Shown here piece by piece: positions 18,119 through 27,802 of a DNA stretch of 64,000 nt. The DNA is taken from contig NZ_FUEZ01000004.1 in assembly GCF_900157365.1 (NCBI RefSeq), forward strand, positions 1,227,066-1,291,065, given 5' to 3'. Positions within the stretch are counted from its first letter, which is position 1. Every line of letters starts with the position of its first letter. A program made the translations under genes and the position numbers. This DNA comes from Mycobacterium numidiamassiliense. GTDB taxonomy: Bacteria; Actinomycetota; Actinomycetes; Mycobacteriales; Mycobacteriaceae. The notes under the pieces were generated by a model. It did no database searches. It was not told where the DNA came from and saw only the letters and a list, made by a program, of their open reading frames with translations.

Positions 18119-19437
18119 TGGCCCCGCGAAACGCCCGTAGTGTGTTGGCCGCCGTGTTGGTGGTGTTACTCACTGCGGGGCTGGTCACGGTTGTGCGTGA
18201 GTCCGACCGGGGTGATAAGACCACCGTCATCGGGTACTTCGAAAACAGCAACGGCATATTCGCCGGTGACGGGGTGCGAATCCTGGGTCTGCCGGTGGGC
18301 AAGATCGAGAAGATCGAACCGCACCCCCGCCACGTCAAGATCACGTTCTGGTACGACCGCAGGTACAAAGTGCCCGCCGACGCGAAGGCGGTGATCTTGT
18401 CCCCGTCCCTGGTGACTTCGCGGGCCATCCAGTTGACACCCGCGTACACGGGCGGACCCACGATGAAAAACGACGCGGTCATTCCGCAGGAGCGTACCGC
18501 CGTCCCGGTGGAATGGGACGACGTTCGCGCCCAGCTCGAAAAGCTCGTGCAGACGCTGCGACCTACCCAACCGGGTGGCGTCGCCCCGCTTGGTTCGTTC
18601 ATCAACACCGCCGCCGACAACCTGCGCGGTGAGGGCGCCAACATCCGCGACACCGTGATCGAGTTGTCGCAAGCACTGTCGGTGCTTGGTGATCACAGCA
18701 CCGACATCTTCAGCACTGTGAAGAATCTGGCGACCGTGGTCGCGGCCCTGCAAAACAGTTCCGGAGTGATGCGCCAGCTGAATCGCAACCTGGCATATGT
18801 GACCGGACTGCTGGCCAATGACCCGATTAAGGTGGGCGCGGCCGTTCAGGACCTCAATACTGCCGTCGGTGATGTCCAGGGTTTTGTGGCGGAAAACCGG
18901 GATGCGCTGGGTGTCACGTCGGACAAGTTGGCGTCGCTGTCCACGGCCGTTACCGACAGCCTCGATGACATCAAGCAAACCCTGCACGTCGCTCCGAATG
19001 CGCTGCAAAACCTCGTCAACATTTGGCGGCCCACCCAGGGAGCCCTGTCGGGGGCGTTGATGGTCAACAACTTCGCCAACACCATCTCCTTTCTCTGTGG
19101 TGCCGTGCAGGCGGCGTCGCGGCTAAACGCCGAACAGTCGGCCAAGCTGTGTGTGCAGTACCTGGCGCCGATTATGAAGAACCGCCAATACAACTTCCCT
19201 CCGCTCGGCGAGAACCTGTTCGTCGGCACTCGGGCCCGGCCAAACGAGGTCACTTACAGTGAAGACTGGATGCGCCCGGACTTCGTGCCCCCAGCACCGA
19301 ATGCGTCGCCAGCTGGAGCGGCACCTCAAGATCAGCTACCGGCGGCGAACCCCACGCCACCGCGGCCTGCCGAGGCGGTCACAACCAATCCCTCCGCGGG
19401 GCTGTCGGGCATGATGGTGCCGCCTGGGGGGCGATGA
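18118..19437 (+). CDS. MceD-family protein
   Basis: The 439-residue protein has an N-terminal anchor (VLAAVLVVLLTAGLVTVV), a Mce domain (FENSNGIFAGDGVRILGLPVGKI and SPSLVTSRAIQLTP) and a helical region. It ends in the conserved YNFPPLGENLF and VTYSEDWMRPD followed by a Pro/Ala-rich tail. ATG 18118 is preferred because GGAGG lies about seven bases upstream; the adjacent GTG 18115 would overlap the MceC stop. It is a needle subunit. Confidence 0.91.
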   Translation: MAPRNARSVLAAVLVVLLTAGLVTVVRESDRGDKTTVIGYFENSNGIFAGDGVRILGLPVGKIEKIEPHPRHVKITFWYDRRYKVPADAKAVILSPSLVTSRAIQLTPAYTGGPTMKNDAVIPQERTAVPVEWDDVRAQLEKLVQTLRPTQPGGVAPLGSFINTAADNLRGEGANIRDTVIELSQALSVLGDHSTDIFSTVKNLATVVAALQNSSGVMRQLNRNLAYVTGLLANDPIKVGAAVQDLNTAVGDVQGFVAENRDALGVTSDKLASLSTAVTDSLDDIKQTLHVAPNALQNLVNIWRPTQGALSGALMVNNFANTISFLCGAVQAASRLNAEQSAKLCVQYLAPIMKNRQYNFPPLGENLFVGTRARPNEVTYSEDWMRPDFVPPAPNASPAGAAPQDQLPAANPTPPRPAEAVTTNPSAGLSGMMVPPGGR

Positions 19438-20579
19438 TGGCGCGCTCACGCTTGGGGCAGCAGATCATTGCGGCGGTGCTGGTGGCGGTCGCCGGCATCG
19501 GTGTGTCGGGTTGCGGCTGGCGAGGGATGAACTCGTTACCACTGCCGGGTACTGCGGGCCGCGGGCCGGGCTCCTTTGAGGTGAAAGTGCAGCTGCCCGA
19601 CGTCACCAATCTCCAGCAGAACTCCCGCGTCCGAGTGGGCGATGTGACGGTCGGCAATGTCACCAAGATCGAGCGCGAGGGCTGGCATTCGCTGCTGACG
19701 ATGCGAATCGACGGCAACGTCAACCTGCCGGCGAACGCCACCGCCAAAATCGGCCAGACAAGCCTGCTGGGCTCGCTGCACGTGGAATTGGCGCCGCCGA
19801 CGGGTGTCCCGCCCGAAGGGCGGCTGCACAACGGCTCGCTCATCCCGCTGTCGGCCGGGAGCAGCTATCCCACGACTGAGCAGACGTTGGCGACGTTGTC
19901 GCTGGTGCTCAACGGTGGCGGGCTAGGTCAGGTTCACGACATCACCAAAACGCTGAGCGAGGCGTTCGCCGGCCGCGAGAACGATCTGAGAAGCCTGCTT
20001 CGACAGCTTGACGAGTTCATCGGCCATCTCAAAGCGCAGACTGACGACATCATTAATGCTACCGACAGCGTAAACAAGCTGGCCGGTCAGCTTGCCGAAC
20101 AGAAACCAGTGCTTGACCGTTCGCTGAGCACCCTCCCCGGAGCTTTGGCAGTGCTCAGTGATGAGCGGGAAAAGCTCGCCGACGCGATCGACCGGCTCGG
20201 CAAGTTCAGTGCGTTGACCGCCGACTCGGTCAACCAGACGAAGGACGCACTGGTCCAGGAATTGACGGACCTCGCGCCAGTACTGCAGTCGCTAGCCAAC
20301 GCCGGTCCGGCCCTGACCCGTTCGCTGAGCTTCTTGGGAACCTTCCCGTGGGTGAAGGAAACGATCCCCAACTGGTTCCGCGGCGAGTACGGCAACCTGT
20401 CCCTGGTGGTCGACTTGACGCTAAGCCGGCTTGACTCGGGCCTGTTCACCGGTACCCGGTGGCAGGGCAACCTGACCGAATTGGAAATGCAGTGGGGCCG
20501 CACGATTGGCCAGCAGCCCAGCCCTTACACCGCCGGCAACCCGTTGACCTTTCCCTATCGCGCGGATCAAGGGCCCTGA
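19434..20579 (+). CDS. MceE-family lipoprotein
   Basis: The 381-residue Mce-family lipoprotein has a basic N-terminus and hydrophobic signal (IIAAVLVAVAGIGVSGC). The lipobox VSGC places the lipidated Cys at residue 27, as in LprK-type MceE proteins. The Mce domain shows LPDVTNLQQNSRVRVGDVTVGNV and QTSLLGSLHVEL. ATG 19434 overlaps the MceD stop. It is expected to be anchored on the outer face of the plasma membrane as the only lipidated subunit of the complex. Confidence 0.93.
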   Translation: MMARSRLGQQIIAAVLVAVAGIGVSGCGWRGMNSLPLPGTAGRGPGSFEVKVQLPDVTNLQQNSRVRVGDVTVGNVTKIEREGWHSLLTMRIDGNVNLPANATAKIGQTSLLGSLHVELAPPTGVPPEGRLHNGSLIPLSAGSSYPTTEQTLATLSLVLNGGGLGQVHDITKTLSEAFAGRENDLRSLLRQLDEFIGHLKAQTDDIINATDSVNKLAGQLAEQKPVLDRSLSTLPGALAVLSDEREKLADAIDRLGKFSALTADSVNQTKDALVQELTDLAPVLQSLANAGPALTRSLSFLGTFPWVKETIPNWFRGEYGNLSLVVDLTLSRLDSGLFTGTRWQGNLTELEMQWGRTIGQQPSPYTAGNPLTFPYRADQGP

Positions 20580-20580
20580 C

Positions 20581-22032
20581 ATGAGGTTGAGCAGGCAAAT
20601 CTGGTTAAAACTGGGCGCCTTCACGCTGGTGTCGATCGTCGCTGGCTGGGTCACAGTGTTTGACTACATCAAGCCGGAGAACTTGATACCCGGGGTCGGG
20701 CATTACACCGTGACCATCGAGCTCCCGGAGTCAGGTGGACTCTACAAAAGCGGCAACGTCACCTACCGCGGCACCGAAGTGGGCCGGGTCCAAGATGTGC
20801 GACTGACCTCCACCGGCGTCGCTGCCGTGCTGTCGCTTAAGTCGGGGATCGACATCCCGTCGGATCTCGACGCGCAAGTGCACAGCCAATCGTCGGTCGG
20901 CGAACAATACGTCGCCCTGCTGCCGCGCGACGGCAACTCCCGGCCGCTGCGTCAGGGCGACGTGATACCGCGAAGCCGCACGTCGGTGCCAGTCGACATC
21001 AACTCGCTACTAGATGCCACCAACACAGCGTTGGCGGCCATCCCGCACGACAACCTGAAAACCGTGATCGACGAAAGCTATATCGCCGTCGGCGGCCTCG
21101 GGCCGGAAATCCGCCGGATCATCAAGGGATCGACGGCCCTTGCCATCGACGCGAGGAAGAATCTGGACCCCTTGACCAATTTGATCGACCAATCCCAACC
21201 CGTGCTGGACTCACAGGCCGACACGTCCAGCTCGATCCGGGCATGGACAGCGAATCTGGCTACCGTGACCGGGGAGCTGCAGACACAGGACTCGGCCGTC
21301 GCGGGGCTGCTCGAAAAGGGCGCCCAGGCCGCCGACGAGGCCCGACGACTATTCGAGCGGTTGCAGCCTACGCTACCGATCGTGCTCGCCAACCTAGTCA
21401 GCGTCGATCAGGTGGCGATCACCTACCGCAACGACATCGAGCAGTTGTTGGTGCTGCTGCCCCAAGGAACGGCCATGATGGCGGGAGCGCTTGTTCCTAA
21501 CCTGGACACCAAGCAGCCATACAGAGGGTTCTACCTCGACTTCAGTCTCAACCTGAACTTGCCGCCACCATGCACCACGGGCTTCCTCCCGGTCCAGCAG
21601 CGGCGGGTGGCCACCGAGGTCGATTACCCCCCTCGCCCGGCTGGCGACCTGTATTGCCGGGTGCCGCAGGACTCACTCTGGGATGTGCGTGGCGTGCGGA
21701 ATACGCCCTGTGAAACCGTTCCGGGCAAGCGCGCCCCGACAGTGAAGATGTGTGAAAGCGATGAGCAATACGTACCGCTCAACGACGGTATGAACTGGAA
21801 GGGCGACCCGAACGCAACCCTGTCAGGCCAGGGGATACCGCAACTACCGGCACCCCCGGGCACACCGTCACCGGGACCAGCGCCACCTCCAATAGCCGCC
21901 CTAACTTACGACCCAGCCACGGGAACCTACCTAGGTCCGGATGGACACCTATACACGCAAGCCAACCTGGCACACAATGCCCCGAAGGAGCAGACATGGC
22001 AGTCGATGCTGATGCCGCCCACCGGAAACTGA
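20581..22032 (+). CDS. MceF-family protein
   Basis: The 483-residue sixth Mce subunit has a hydrophobic N-terminal segment (LGAFTLVSIVAGWVTVF). The Mce domain contains LPESGGLYKSGNVTYRGTEVGRV and SSVGEQYVALLP. A helical region and the conserved C-terminal block follow, with YLDFSLNLNLPPPCTTGFLP, ATEVDYPPRPAGDLYCR and NTPCETVPGKRAPTVK. The ending YDPATGTYLGPDGHLYTQANL is typical of MceF. It starts one base after the MceE stop and overlaps the following accessory gene. Confidence 0.92.
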   Translation: MRLSRQIWLKLGAFTLVSIVAGWVTVFDYIKPENLIPGVGHYTVTIELPESGGLYKSGNVTYRGTEVGRVQDVRLTSTGVAAVLSLKSGIDIPSDLDAQVHSQSSVGEQYVALLPRDGNSRPLRQGDVIPRSRTSVPVDINSLLDATNTALAAIPHDNLKTVIDESYIAVGGLGPEIRRIIKGSTALAIDARKNLDPLTNLIDQSQPVLDSQADTSSSIRAWTANLATVTGELQTQDSAVAGLLEKGAQAADEARRLFERLQPTLPIVLANLVSVDQVAITYRNDIEQLLVLLPQGTAMMAGALVPNLDTKQPYRGFYLDFSLNLNLPPPCTTGFLPVQQRRVATEVDYPPRPAGDLYCRVPQDSLWDVRGVRNTPCETVPGKRAPTVKMCESDEQYVPLNDGMNWKGDPNATLSGQGIPQLPAPPGTPSPGPAPPPIAALTYDPATGTYLGPDGHLYTQANLAHNAPKEQTWQSMLMPPTGN

Positions 22033-22632
22033 AAGAACCCAGCGATCCTGTCCTCCGCGAGGCCGCGCTAGAGACGGCGCCGGTAAAGACAATGCCGCAT
22101 TCCCCGAAGAGGTCACCGAACTTGGTGATGCGCAGCCCGAAACGCCACGCGGATCGGGCATTCGGATGGGGTTAGTTATCGGAACAATGGTCGTCGTATC
22201 TCTCGCCGGGCTCGTCGGTTGGCTCGGTTTTCGTGCCCACCAATCACATCGGGCCGAGCAGCAGCGCCAACTCCTCCTGGAGGTAGGCCGGCAGGGGGCG
22301 CTGAATTTGACCACCGCCAGCTACACCGAGGCGGAGCCCGATGTGCAGCGGATCCTGGATTCGGCCACCAGGACGTTCTGCGACGACTCCAAGAAACACT
22401 CACCGGCGTTCAGCGAAGTGGTCAAACAGGCCCAGTCGAATTCCCAGGGCACCGTCACGAGGCCGGCTGGGAGTCCGACGACAGTAATCAAGCTCAAGTG
22501 CTGGTCGCCGTGACGGTGAAGACCTCCACCGCCGGGGCCGCCGAGCAGCAGCCGCGGCGTTGGCGCATGCGCATCAGTGTGCAAAAGGTCGGTGACGGCG
22601 CCACGGTGTCCAACGTTGAGTTCGTGCAATGA
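21996..22632 (+). pseudogene. Mce-associated membrane protein, two frameshifts
   Basis: The gene starts at ATG 21996, inside the MceF end, and reads MAVDADAAHRKLKEP. Near 22072 the natural continuation (DGAGKDNAAFPEEVTELGD) is in another frame. That frame encodes a membrane span (LVIGTMVVVSLAGLVGWLGF) and TTASYTEAEPDVQRILDSA, the Mce-associated domain. A second shift near 22452 moves the C-terminus (LVAVTVKTSTAGAAE to VGDGATVSNVEFVQ) to a third frame, whose stop overlaps the next ATG. Each site is explained by one missing base. Unless these are sequencing errors, this accessory protein is inactivated. Confidence 0.7.
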
Positions 22633-23291
22633 GCAAGACGAAGATCACCGACGGCACGGCGACCGGCACCGAGGACGCCGCGGCGGTCGATGCCCGACCA
22701 GTGACCCAGGCGCAGATCATCGAAGGAGAAGCCGAAGCCGCGCCGATCGCGGACTCCGAGGACGACTCCGACGACCGCAGCTCCGAAGGTCCGGCGGTTT
22801 TGCGCGGTGCGCGGTGGGGTCGGGTGGTGGCCTACGGGGTGCTGCCCGCGTTGGCGCTGCTGCTCGCGATGGCGGCGGGCTACCTGAAGTGGCTGGACTC
22901 CTCGGTGCGTGATTCCCAGGAGGCGCGTATCGAATCGGTGCGCGCGGCAACCGACGGCACGGTGGCGTTGCTGTCCTACAAGCCCGACACCGTCGACAAG
23001 GACCTGGGCGGCGCCCGCGACCGGCTGACCGGGAGTTTCAAGGACGCCTACACGTCGCTCACCCGCGATGTGGTGATCCCCGGGGCCAAGCAAAAGCAGA
23101 TCTCGGCGGCGGCTAGCGTGCCCGCTGCGGCGTCGGTGTCGACGACTGCAAACCATGCCGTGGTGCTGGTTTTCGTCAATCAGACCGTGATCATCGGCAA
23201 CGACGCACCCACCGATACGGCCTCCAGCGTCAGGGTGACGCTGGACAAAATCGGGGATCGCTGGCTGATCTCCGGATTCGATCCGGTCTAA
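22629..23291 (+). CDS. Mce-associated membrane protein (Mas type)
   Basis: The 220-residue protein has an acidic, disordered N-terminus (about 1-60). One membrane span follows near residues 70-90 (VVAYGVLPALALLLAMAAGYL). The extracytoplasmic SnoaL-like domain has YKPDTVDKDLGGARDRLTGSF and ends in RVTLDKIGDRWLISGFDPV. Proteins of this type stabilise or assemble Mce complexes. ATG 22629 overlaps the stop of the preceding damaged gene. It is the last intact gene of the operon. Confidence 0.87.
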   Translation: MSKTKITDGTATGTEDAAAVDARPVTQAQIIEGEAEAAPIADSEDDSDDRSSEGPAVLRGARWGRVVAYGVLPALALLLAMAAGYLKWLDSSVRDSQEARIESVRAATDGTVALLSYKPDTVDKDLGGARDRLTGSFKDAYTSLTRDVVIPGAKQKQISAAASVPAAASVSTTANHAVVLVFVNQTVIIGNDAPTDTASSVRVTLDKIGDRWLISGFDPV

Positions 23292-23315
23292 GGGCGGAGG
23301 TCAGGTGGTGAAGCC

Positions 23316-23647
23316 GTGAAGACACCGAAGTCATTGGCCAGCCTGATGCCGGCACGGCAGCGTTCACGTGCGCCCGCAGCGCTCACGTGCGCCGGCACCG
23401 TCGCGAGTGCTCCCCATTCCCGCGCCGTTGCGGTGGCGTACCTGATCAACGTCACGTGCGACCCGGCTACAACTTCGCCAATGCCGACGACGCACTGGCC
23501 TATGGGCACGGCATCTGCGACAAGGTCGCCCAGGGCCGCACCTATGCGCAGATCATGGGCGATGTCAAAGCCGACTCCAGACCGCAGACCAATACCAGGC
23601 GTCGTATGTTGATCACCAAGTCGGTCAACGAATTATGCCCCGCATGA
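23316..23647 (+). pseudogene. DUF732-like small secreted protein, frameshifted
   Basis: A GTG start at 23316 gives MKTPKSLASLMPARQ and runs to about AVAYLINVT. At about 23455 the frame changes and RPGYNFANADDALAYGHGICDKV and GRTYAQIMGDVKA follow. This is the conserved core of DUF732 mycobacterial exported proteins, including the paired Cys (HGICDK and NELCPA). The C-terminus (TNTRRRMLITKSVNELCPA) is partly scrambled and stops at once. Genes of this kind often end mce operons. The frameshift and poor signal sequence indicate decay. Confidence 0.6.
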
Positions 23648-24301
23648 TCCAAGCCGCCGCGTCGCGCGGGTCCGCACTGGCGATGGTTACGACGCTGGTC
23701 GCCCCGGCGATGTCCGGCCGCGCCGGCCAGCCTGGTAGGACTTCCTGACAGGGCCCAAGCAGCAGCCGTAACCGCGGCACCCCTTGCTTGCCGAATCCCC
23801 GGCGTGAGCCTCGTCGTATGTAGTGGTCCAGGTAGCTGGTAGTCGATGATGCGGGCAGGTGACGGTCGGTTTCGACGCTTGACGTAATTTGCTTATGAAA
23901 ATAAAGTATCACCGTGGTGCGCAGCGAGACGACGGTGTTCGGCGCCTTGGGTGCGACCGTCGTGCGGTGCGGGAAGCAAAGGATGCGTCACAGCGTCCCA
24001 AACTGGCAGTCCCACCGGCTCAATCACACCGTCACGAAGTACTGTCCCAGGTGGAACCGGGTGGGCATGCAGACGCAGGTTCTACGCCCTCATAGTCCCC
24101 TCAATGCGTCGGGCGTTCATCATTGTAGGAAGCGGAGGCGCCGCACCAAGAGTTCGCCGAACAGCGGCGCCTGCGGACACCGACCACACCACCAATCGGT
24201 ACCGCCGACAGCCTCGCTGGTTAGAGTCCCGTCGTCATCGGAACGTAATAGTTACAACTCGCCGCGATGAACACGACAGAGCCCGCAGGGTACGACCGGC
24301 G
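23648..24301. other. Gene-poor spacer after the mce operon
   Basis: A 34-codon frame at 23644-23748 (MIQAAASRGSALAMVTTLVAP) looks like a truncated signal sequence with nothing after it. An AT-rich patch at 23884-23910 (TAATTTGCTTATGAAAATAA) may be a promoter for the downstream gene group. Nothing else is recognisable. Confidence 0.4.
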
Positions 24302-25411
24302 ATGACCGACGGCGTAAAGTATGGCCCCAACCGGCCGCACGACACTCCTTTGAACATGCGCTGTAGCCGCACGAAGCACGTAATTCCGGAGCTGGGTGCT
24401 TACGTTTTGCCAGGACGGATTACGGATGTGCGGCCAGGTCTACAGCAAGCCGCGATCGGCGAGCGCATCGGCCTGGGCAGTGTCTGGGTTTCTGAACGCT
24501 GGGAAACCAAAGAGATCGGCGCCACCCTGGGCGCCCTCACCCAAAACACGTCACGCGTGACGCTGGTGGCTGGAGTCACGCACTTCGGTACGCGGCACCC
24601 CGTCGTTTTGGCCGGAATGGCATCGACCTTGCAGGCGTTGTCGGACAACCGCCTAGTACTCGGCTTTGGGCGCAACGTAGCGGGCATGTGGCGGGATCTC
24701 GGGGTCCCCACCCCGGTCGGTGCCGCGATCAAGGATTATGCCGACATCTTTCGCGCGCTCTGGCGCGGTGAAACCGTTAGCTATGACGGCCCAGCCGGCC
24801 GCTATCCTCGAGTACGTTTGGCTGACACTCCTGCCGTGGCGCCTCCGCTGATCCTGGCGGCAATCGGGCCGAATTCTCTGCATCTGGCCGGCGCACACTT
24901 CGACGGTGCAGTGCTGCATCCTTTTCTGACGACCGACGGAGTCGCCCGGTCTGCTGCGATGGTGCGCGATGCGGCCAAGGAAGCCGGACGAGATCCGGAG
25001 AGGGTTAAAATCTACGCGGAGGTCGTCGTCGCGCCTGACTGCAGCGACGACCAGATCACCAACATCGTGCGTGCTCGCGCTGCAACCTACTTCACCCTAC
25101 GGGACCTGGCCCGTCATATCATCACCGCAAATTGCTGGGATCCATCGCCAGTGCACCAACTACTGGCAGATTCGCGCTTTGCGAACCTTGAACTACAAGC
25201 CGGTACCCCCGAACAGTTGCGCGCTCGCTCACTTGAAGCGGTCTCTCTGCTTCCAGATGACTGGATATCCACGGGCGCGGCGATTGGGTCGGCAGCACAA
25301 GTCGCCGCACGACTGCATGAGTATCGCGCAGCGGGAGCCGACGAGATTGTGCTGCACGGAACGACGACCGACCGGCTCGGTCCGCTACTGAAGGTCTACG
25401 CGAAATCGTGA
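24302..25411 (+). CDS. Luciferase-like (LLM class) F420-type oxidoreductase
   Basis: The 369-residue protein has the TIM-barrel luciferase-like fold. Recognisable parts are IPELGAYVLPGRITDVRPGLQQA, LGSVWVSERWETKEIG, SRVTLVAGVTHFGTRHP, LGFGRNVAGMWRDLGVPTP and VAPPLILAAIGPNSLHLAG. It resembles mycobacterial LLM enzymes that use F420 rather than FMN, often found in lipid or steroid catabolic clusters; the substrate is unknown. ATG 24302 or ATG 24356 (351 residues) may be the start, since homology only begins at IPELG. It is coupled by a 4-bp overlap to the kinase-like gene. Confidence 0.82.
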   Translation: MTDGVKYGPNRPHDTPLNMRCSRTKHVIPELGAYVLPGRITDVRPGLQQAAIGERIGLGSVWVSERWETKEIGATLGALTQNTSRVTLVAGVTHFGTRHPVVLAGMASTLQALSDNRLVLGFGRNVAGMWRDLGVPTPVGAAIKDYADIFRALWRGETVSYDGPAGRYPRVRLADTPAVAPPLILAAIGPNSLHLAGAHFDGAVLHPFLTTDGVARSAAMVRDAAKEAGRDPERVKIYAEVVVAPDCSDDQITNIVRARAATYFTLRDLARHIITANCWDPSPVHQLLADSRFANLELQAGTPEQLRARSLEAVSLLPDDWISTGAAIGSAAQVAARLHEYRAAGADEIVLHGTTTDRLGPLLKVYAKS

Positions 25412-26619
25412 ACGAAATCACTTCAGACCACAAGTACGAAGCCCTCGCGGCATGGCTGGTGGACAAGTTACCGGCAACCGGCGTCTGTGTCACCGCACTC
25501 ACCCTCGCCGGTACCGGCAATTCGGCGCAGACTTTCTTCGCTAAAGCAAGCTGCGTCCAAGGCGGCACGCCAACCGAGCTTGAATTGGTCATCCGCCGAC
25601 AGAATCAGGGCAGCGACTTTTTCCTCGATGCAGACCTTGATCTGCCTTACCAGATGATGCGCGTCGTCGCGGAATGCTCCGATGTGCCCGTGCCGCGCAT
25701 GGTCGGTATCGAGCGGGACGGGGCGGTGCTCGGTGCGCCGTTCCTGGTTATGCACAAGTGCGAAGGTCGCGTCGTGCACCAGGTCCCCAACTACAACGTG
25801 CAGGGATGGTTGAAGGACCTGCCCACAGACCAGCGCGGAACAGTTTGGCGTAATGGGCTGCACGTGCTTGCCCGTATCCACCAACTTGATTGGACCCAGG
25901 GATTCAACTTCCTCAACCAGCCCGCACGCGGAGCCCCTGGACTCGACCAGTACCTGCACATGGTTACCGATTGGTATCGGTGGGCGCGCGGCGACCGGGA
26001 ACACCCCGTGTCTGACGCAGCTATCGATTTTCTCATGCGCGAGTGTCCCACCGAGGCCCCGGTTGGGGTCCTGTGGGGTGATCCGACGTCGGCGAACATG
26101 CTGTTCCGCGACGACCTGACGGTAAGCGCCGTAATAGATTGGGAGATGGCCGCTCTTGGCCCACCCGAGGTCGACGTCGCTTGGTGGCTGTTCTTCGACG
26201 ATCTTTTCAGCCTCGGAATGGGCGTGCCCCGTCTCGCCGGGCTTCCGGACCGCGCCACCACGATCGCTTGGTACGAAACGTACGCGGGGACCAAGCTCGC
26301 AGACCTGCACTGGTACGACGTATTGGCCGCCTTGCGGATGGCGATTATCGGCATGCGTGCAGCCGACCGCCAGATCGGCTTGGGCCGCATTCCCGAAAGC
26401 ACCACTGCTCGTACACATTCTCCATTCATGAGGATGCTCGCCGCCAAACTGGGTGAGCCGCAACCAGAGGTCGGACAGGACTTCATCGACCTGATGAGGG
26501 CAATGGGGATGGATGAACCCGGGCCCGGCGTGACGGCCAGCAATGGGAATGGACGAGGGCAGTGGAAAGGTCAAAAGTATGAAGCGTTCAGACAACGACA
26601 CCTGGGATCTGGCATCTAG
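25408..26619 (+). CDS. Aminoglycoside phosphotransferase-like (ACAD10/APH) protein
   Basis: The 403-residue protein has a choline-kinase/APH fold. The catalytic loop appears as [14 protein letters not shown], with WGDP replacing the usual HGD. The metal-binding segment is [19 protein letters not shown]. The N-lobe ([16 protein letters not shown], then [12 protein letters not shown]) is of the ACAD10 N-terminal type that phosphorylates hydroxyacyl-CoAs in some systems. GTG 25408 overlaps the upstream stop. Given its neighbours (LLM oxidoreductase, methyltransferase) a role in hydroxyacyl or secondary metabolite modification is possible but not shown. Confidence 0.8.
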   Translation: MNEITSDHKYEALAAWLVDKLPATGVCVTALTLAGTGNSAQTFFAKASCVQGGTPTELELVIRRQNQGSDFFLDADLDLPYQMMRVVAECSDVPVPRMVGIERDGAVLGAPFLVMHKCEGRVVHQVPNYNVQGWLKDLPTDQRGTVWRNGLHVLARIHQLDWTQGFNFLNQPARGAPGLDQYLHMVTDWYRWARGDREHPVSDAAIDFLMRECPTEAPVGVLWGDPTSANMLFRDDLTVSAVIDWEMAALGPPEVDVAWWLFFDDLFSLGMGVPRLAGLPDRATTIAWYETYAGTKLADLHWYDVLAALRMAIIGMRAADRQIGLGRIPESTTARTHSPFMRMLAAKLGEPQPEVGQDFIDLMRAMGMDEPGPGVTASNGNGRGQWKGQKYEAFRQRHLGSGI

Positions 26620-27520
26620 TGTGGGAGCCACCGCGACAATGGTGGCCGCGGGCAGGGCTCGTGCCACCAATGCGGAGAATCCACTTATCGAGGACCGGTT
26701 CGCCGAGCCGCTGGTGGCCGCAGTCGGCGTCGAATTCTTCACCCGGTGGGCTACTGGCGAGCTCGACGTCGCCGAGGTTGATCTCCCCAACGCCCCATGG
26801 GGCCTGCAGCGTATGACCGACATGATGGTGGCGCGCACCCGCTACTTCGACGCGTTCTTTTCCGATGCGGCTGGTGCAGGCATCCGCCAGGCGGTGATCT
26901 TGGCTTCCGGCTTGGACGCACGTGGCTACCGGCTGTCGTGGCCGTCCAACATGACGGTGTTTGAGATTGATCAACCGCAGGTTATCGAGTTCAAGATCAC
27001 CACGCTGGCCGACATGGGCGCCGAACCGGCAGCTGACTTGCGGGCGGTTCCGATTGATCTGCGCCACGATTGGCCGACCGCGCTGGTGCAGGCCGGTTTC
27101 GACGCCAGCCTGCCCAGCGCCTGGCTCGCCGAAGGTCTGCTCGCCTTCCTGCCGCCTGAAGCTCAAGACCGCTTGCTGGACAACATCACCGCACTCAGTA
27201 CCGTTGGCAGCCGGCTGGCGGCGGAGATCTTTATGAACGCGCCGGATGGCGCTGCGCAAGCCGAGATGATGCGAACCTATACCCAGCGGTGGCGCGACCA
27301 TGGACTCGACCTCGACCCCACCGAGTTGCGCTATGACGGCGAACGCAACGACGTCGCAACCTATCTGGACAGCCACGGCTGGCGTTCGGTCCGCACTTCG
27401 CTGAGCCAGTTGCTGGCCGACAACGGACTACCGCCGCTACCAGACAACGAAGACGCACTGTTCTTCCGCGAGAACTACTACTGCACGTCGATCTTCGGCA
27501 AGGAGGCCAATGGCAACTGA
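26579..27520 (+). CDS. S-adenosylmethionine-dependent methyltransferase (TIGR00027 family)
   Basis: From ATG 26579 the product has 313 residues and matches the large mycobacterial family of putative O-methyltransferases. It has the N-terminal [43 protein letters not shown], the SAM-binding motif [29 protein letters not shown], and [19 protein letters not shown]. It overlaps the end of the kinase-like gene by 41 bp, and GGAAAGG precedes the start. ATG 26543 is in frame but adds an untypical leader. The substrate is unknown. Confidence 0.87.
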   Translation: MKRSDNDTWDLASSVGATATMVAAGRARATNAENPLIEDRFAEPLVAAVGVEFFTRWATGELDVAEVDLPNAPWGLQRMTDMMVARTRYFDAFFSDAAGAGIRQAVILASGLDARGYRLSWPSNMTVFEIDQPQVIEFKITTLADMGAEPAADLRAVPIDLRHDWPTALVQAGFDASLPSAWLAEGLLAFLPPEAQDRLLDNITALSTVGSRLAAEIFMNAPDGAAQAEMMRTYTQRWRDHGLDLDPTELRYDGERNDVATYLDSHGWRSVRTSLSQLLADNGLPPLPDNEDALFFRENYYCTSIFGKEANGN

Positions 27521-27802
27521 GCACCTCGACCAGGTGGGCGTGCTCCAGCGTATGCCCTAACCGCTGCATCCAAGGACGACACCATCCTCTTCGACGACCC
27601 CCGCGGCGGACAGCATCGCGACTCCCTAGACCCGCGTAGCCACCCTGTTTGGTCCTGTGATGTATTGACGTTGAATGATCTTGCGGTACAAGCTCTTCCG
27701 GGATCGGGGAGTAGAATGCGAGATGGTGTGTCGAAATGAGGCTGGCCATAACGTTTACCTTGAGCGGCGGATTGGGTGCTCTAGGACGGTGCTGATTTCA
27801 CT

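Noticed and set aside
12159..23910. Similar AT-rich strings (AAATTAAAGTATC near 12180 and AAAATAAAGTATC near 23900) at both sides of the mce operon
   Set aside because: The similarity is about a dozen AT-rich bases without flanking identity, so a shared promoter or recombination site cannot be supported.
25468..26838. Long - strand open frame of about 450 codons across the APH-like gene
   Set aside because: The same reasoning applies: the + strand gene has kinase motifs and overlapping starts, and the antisense frame has none.
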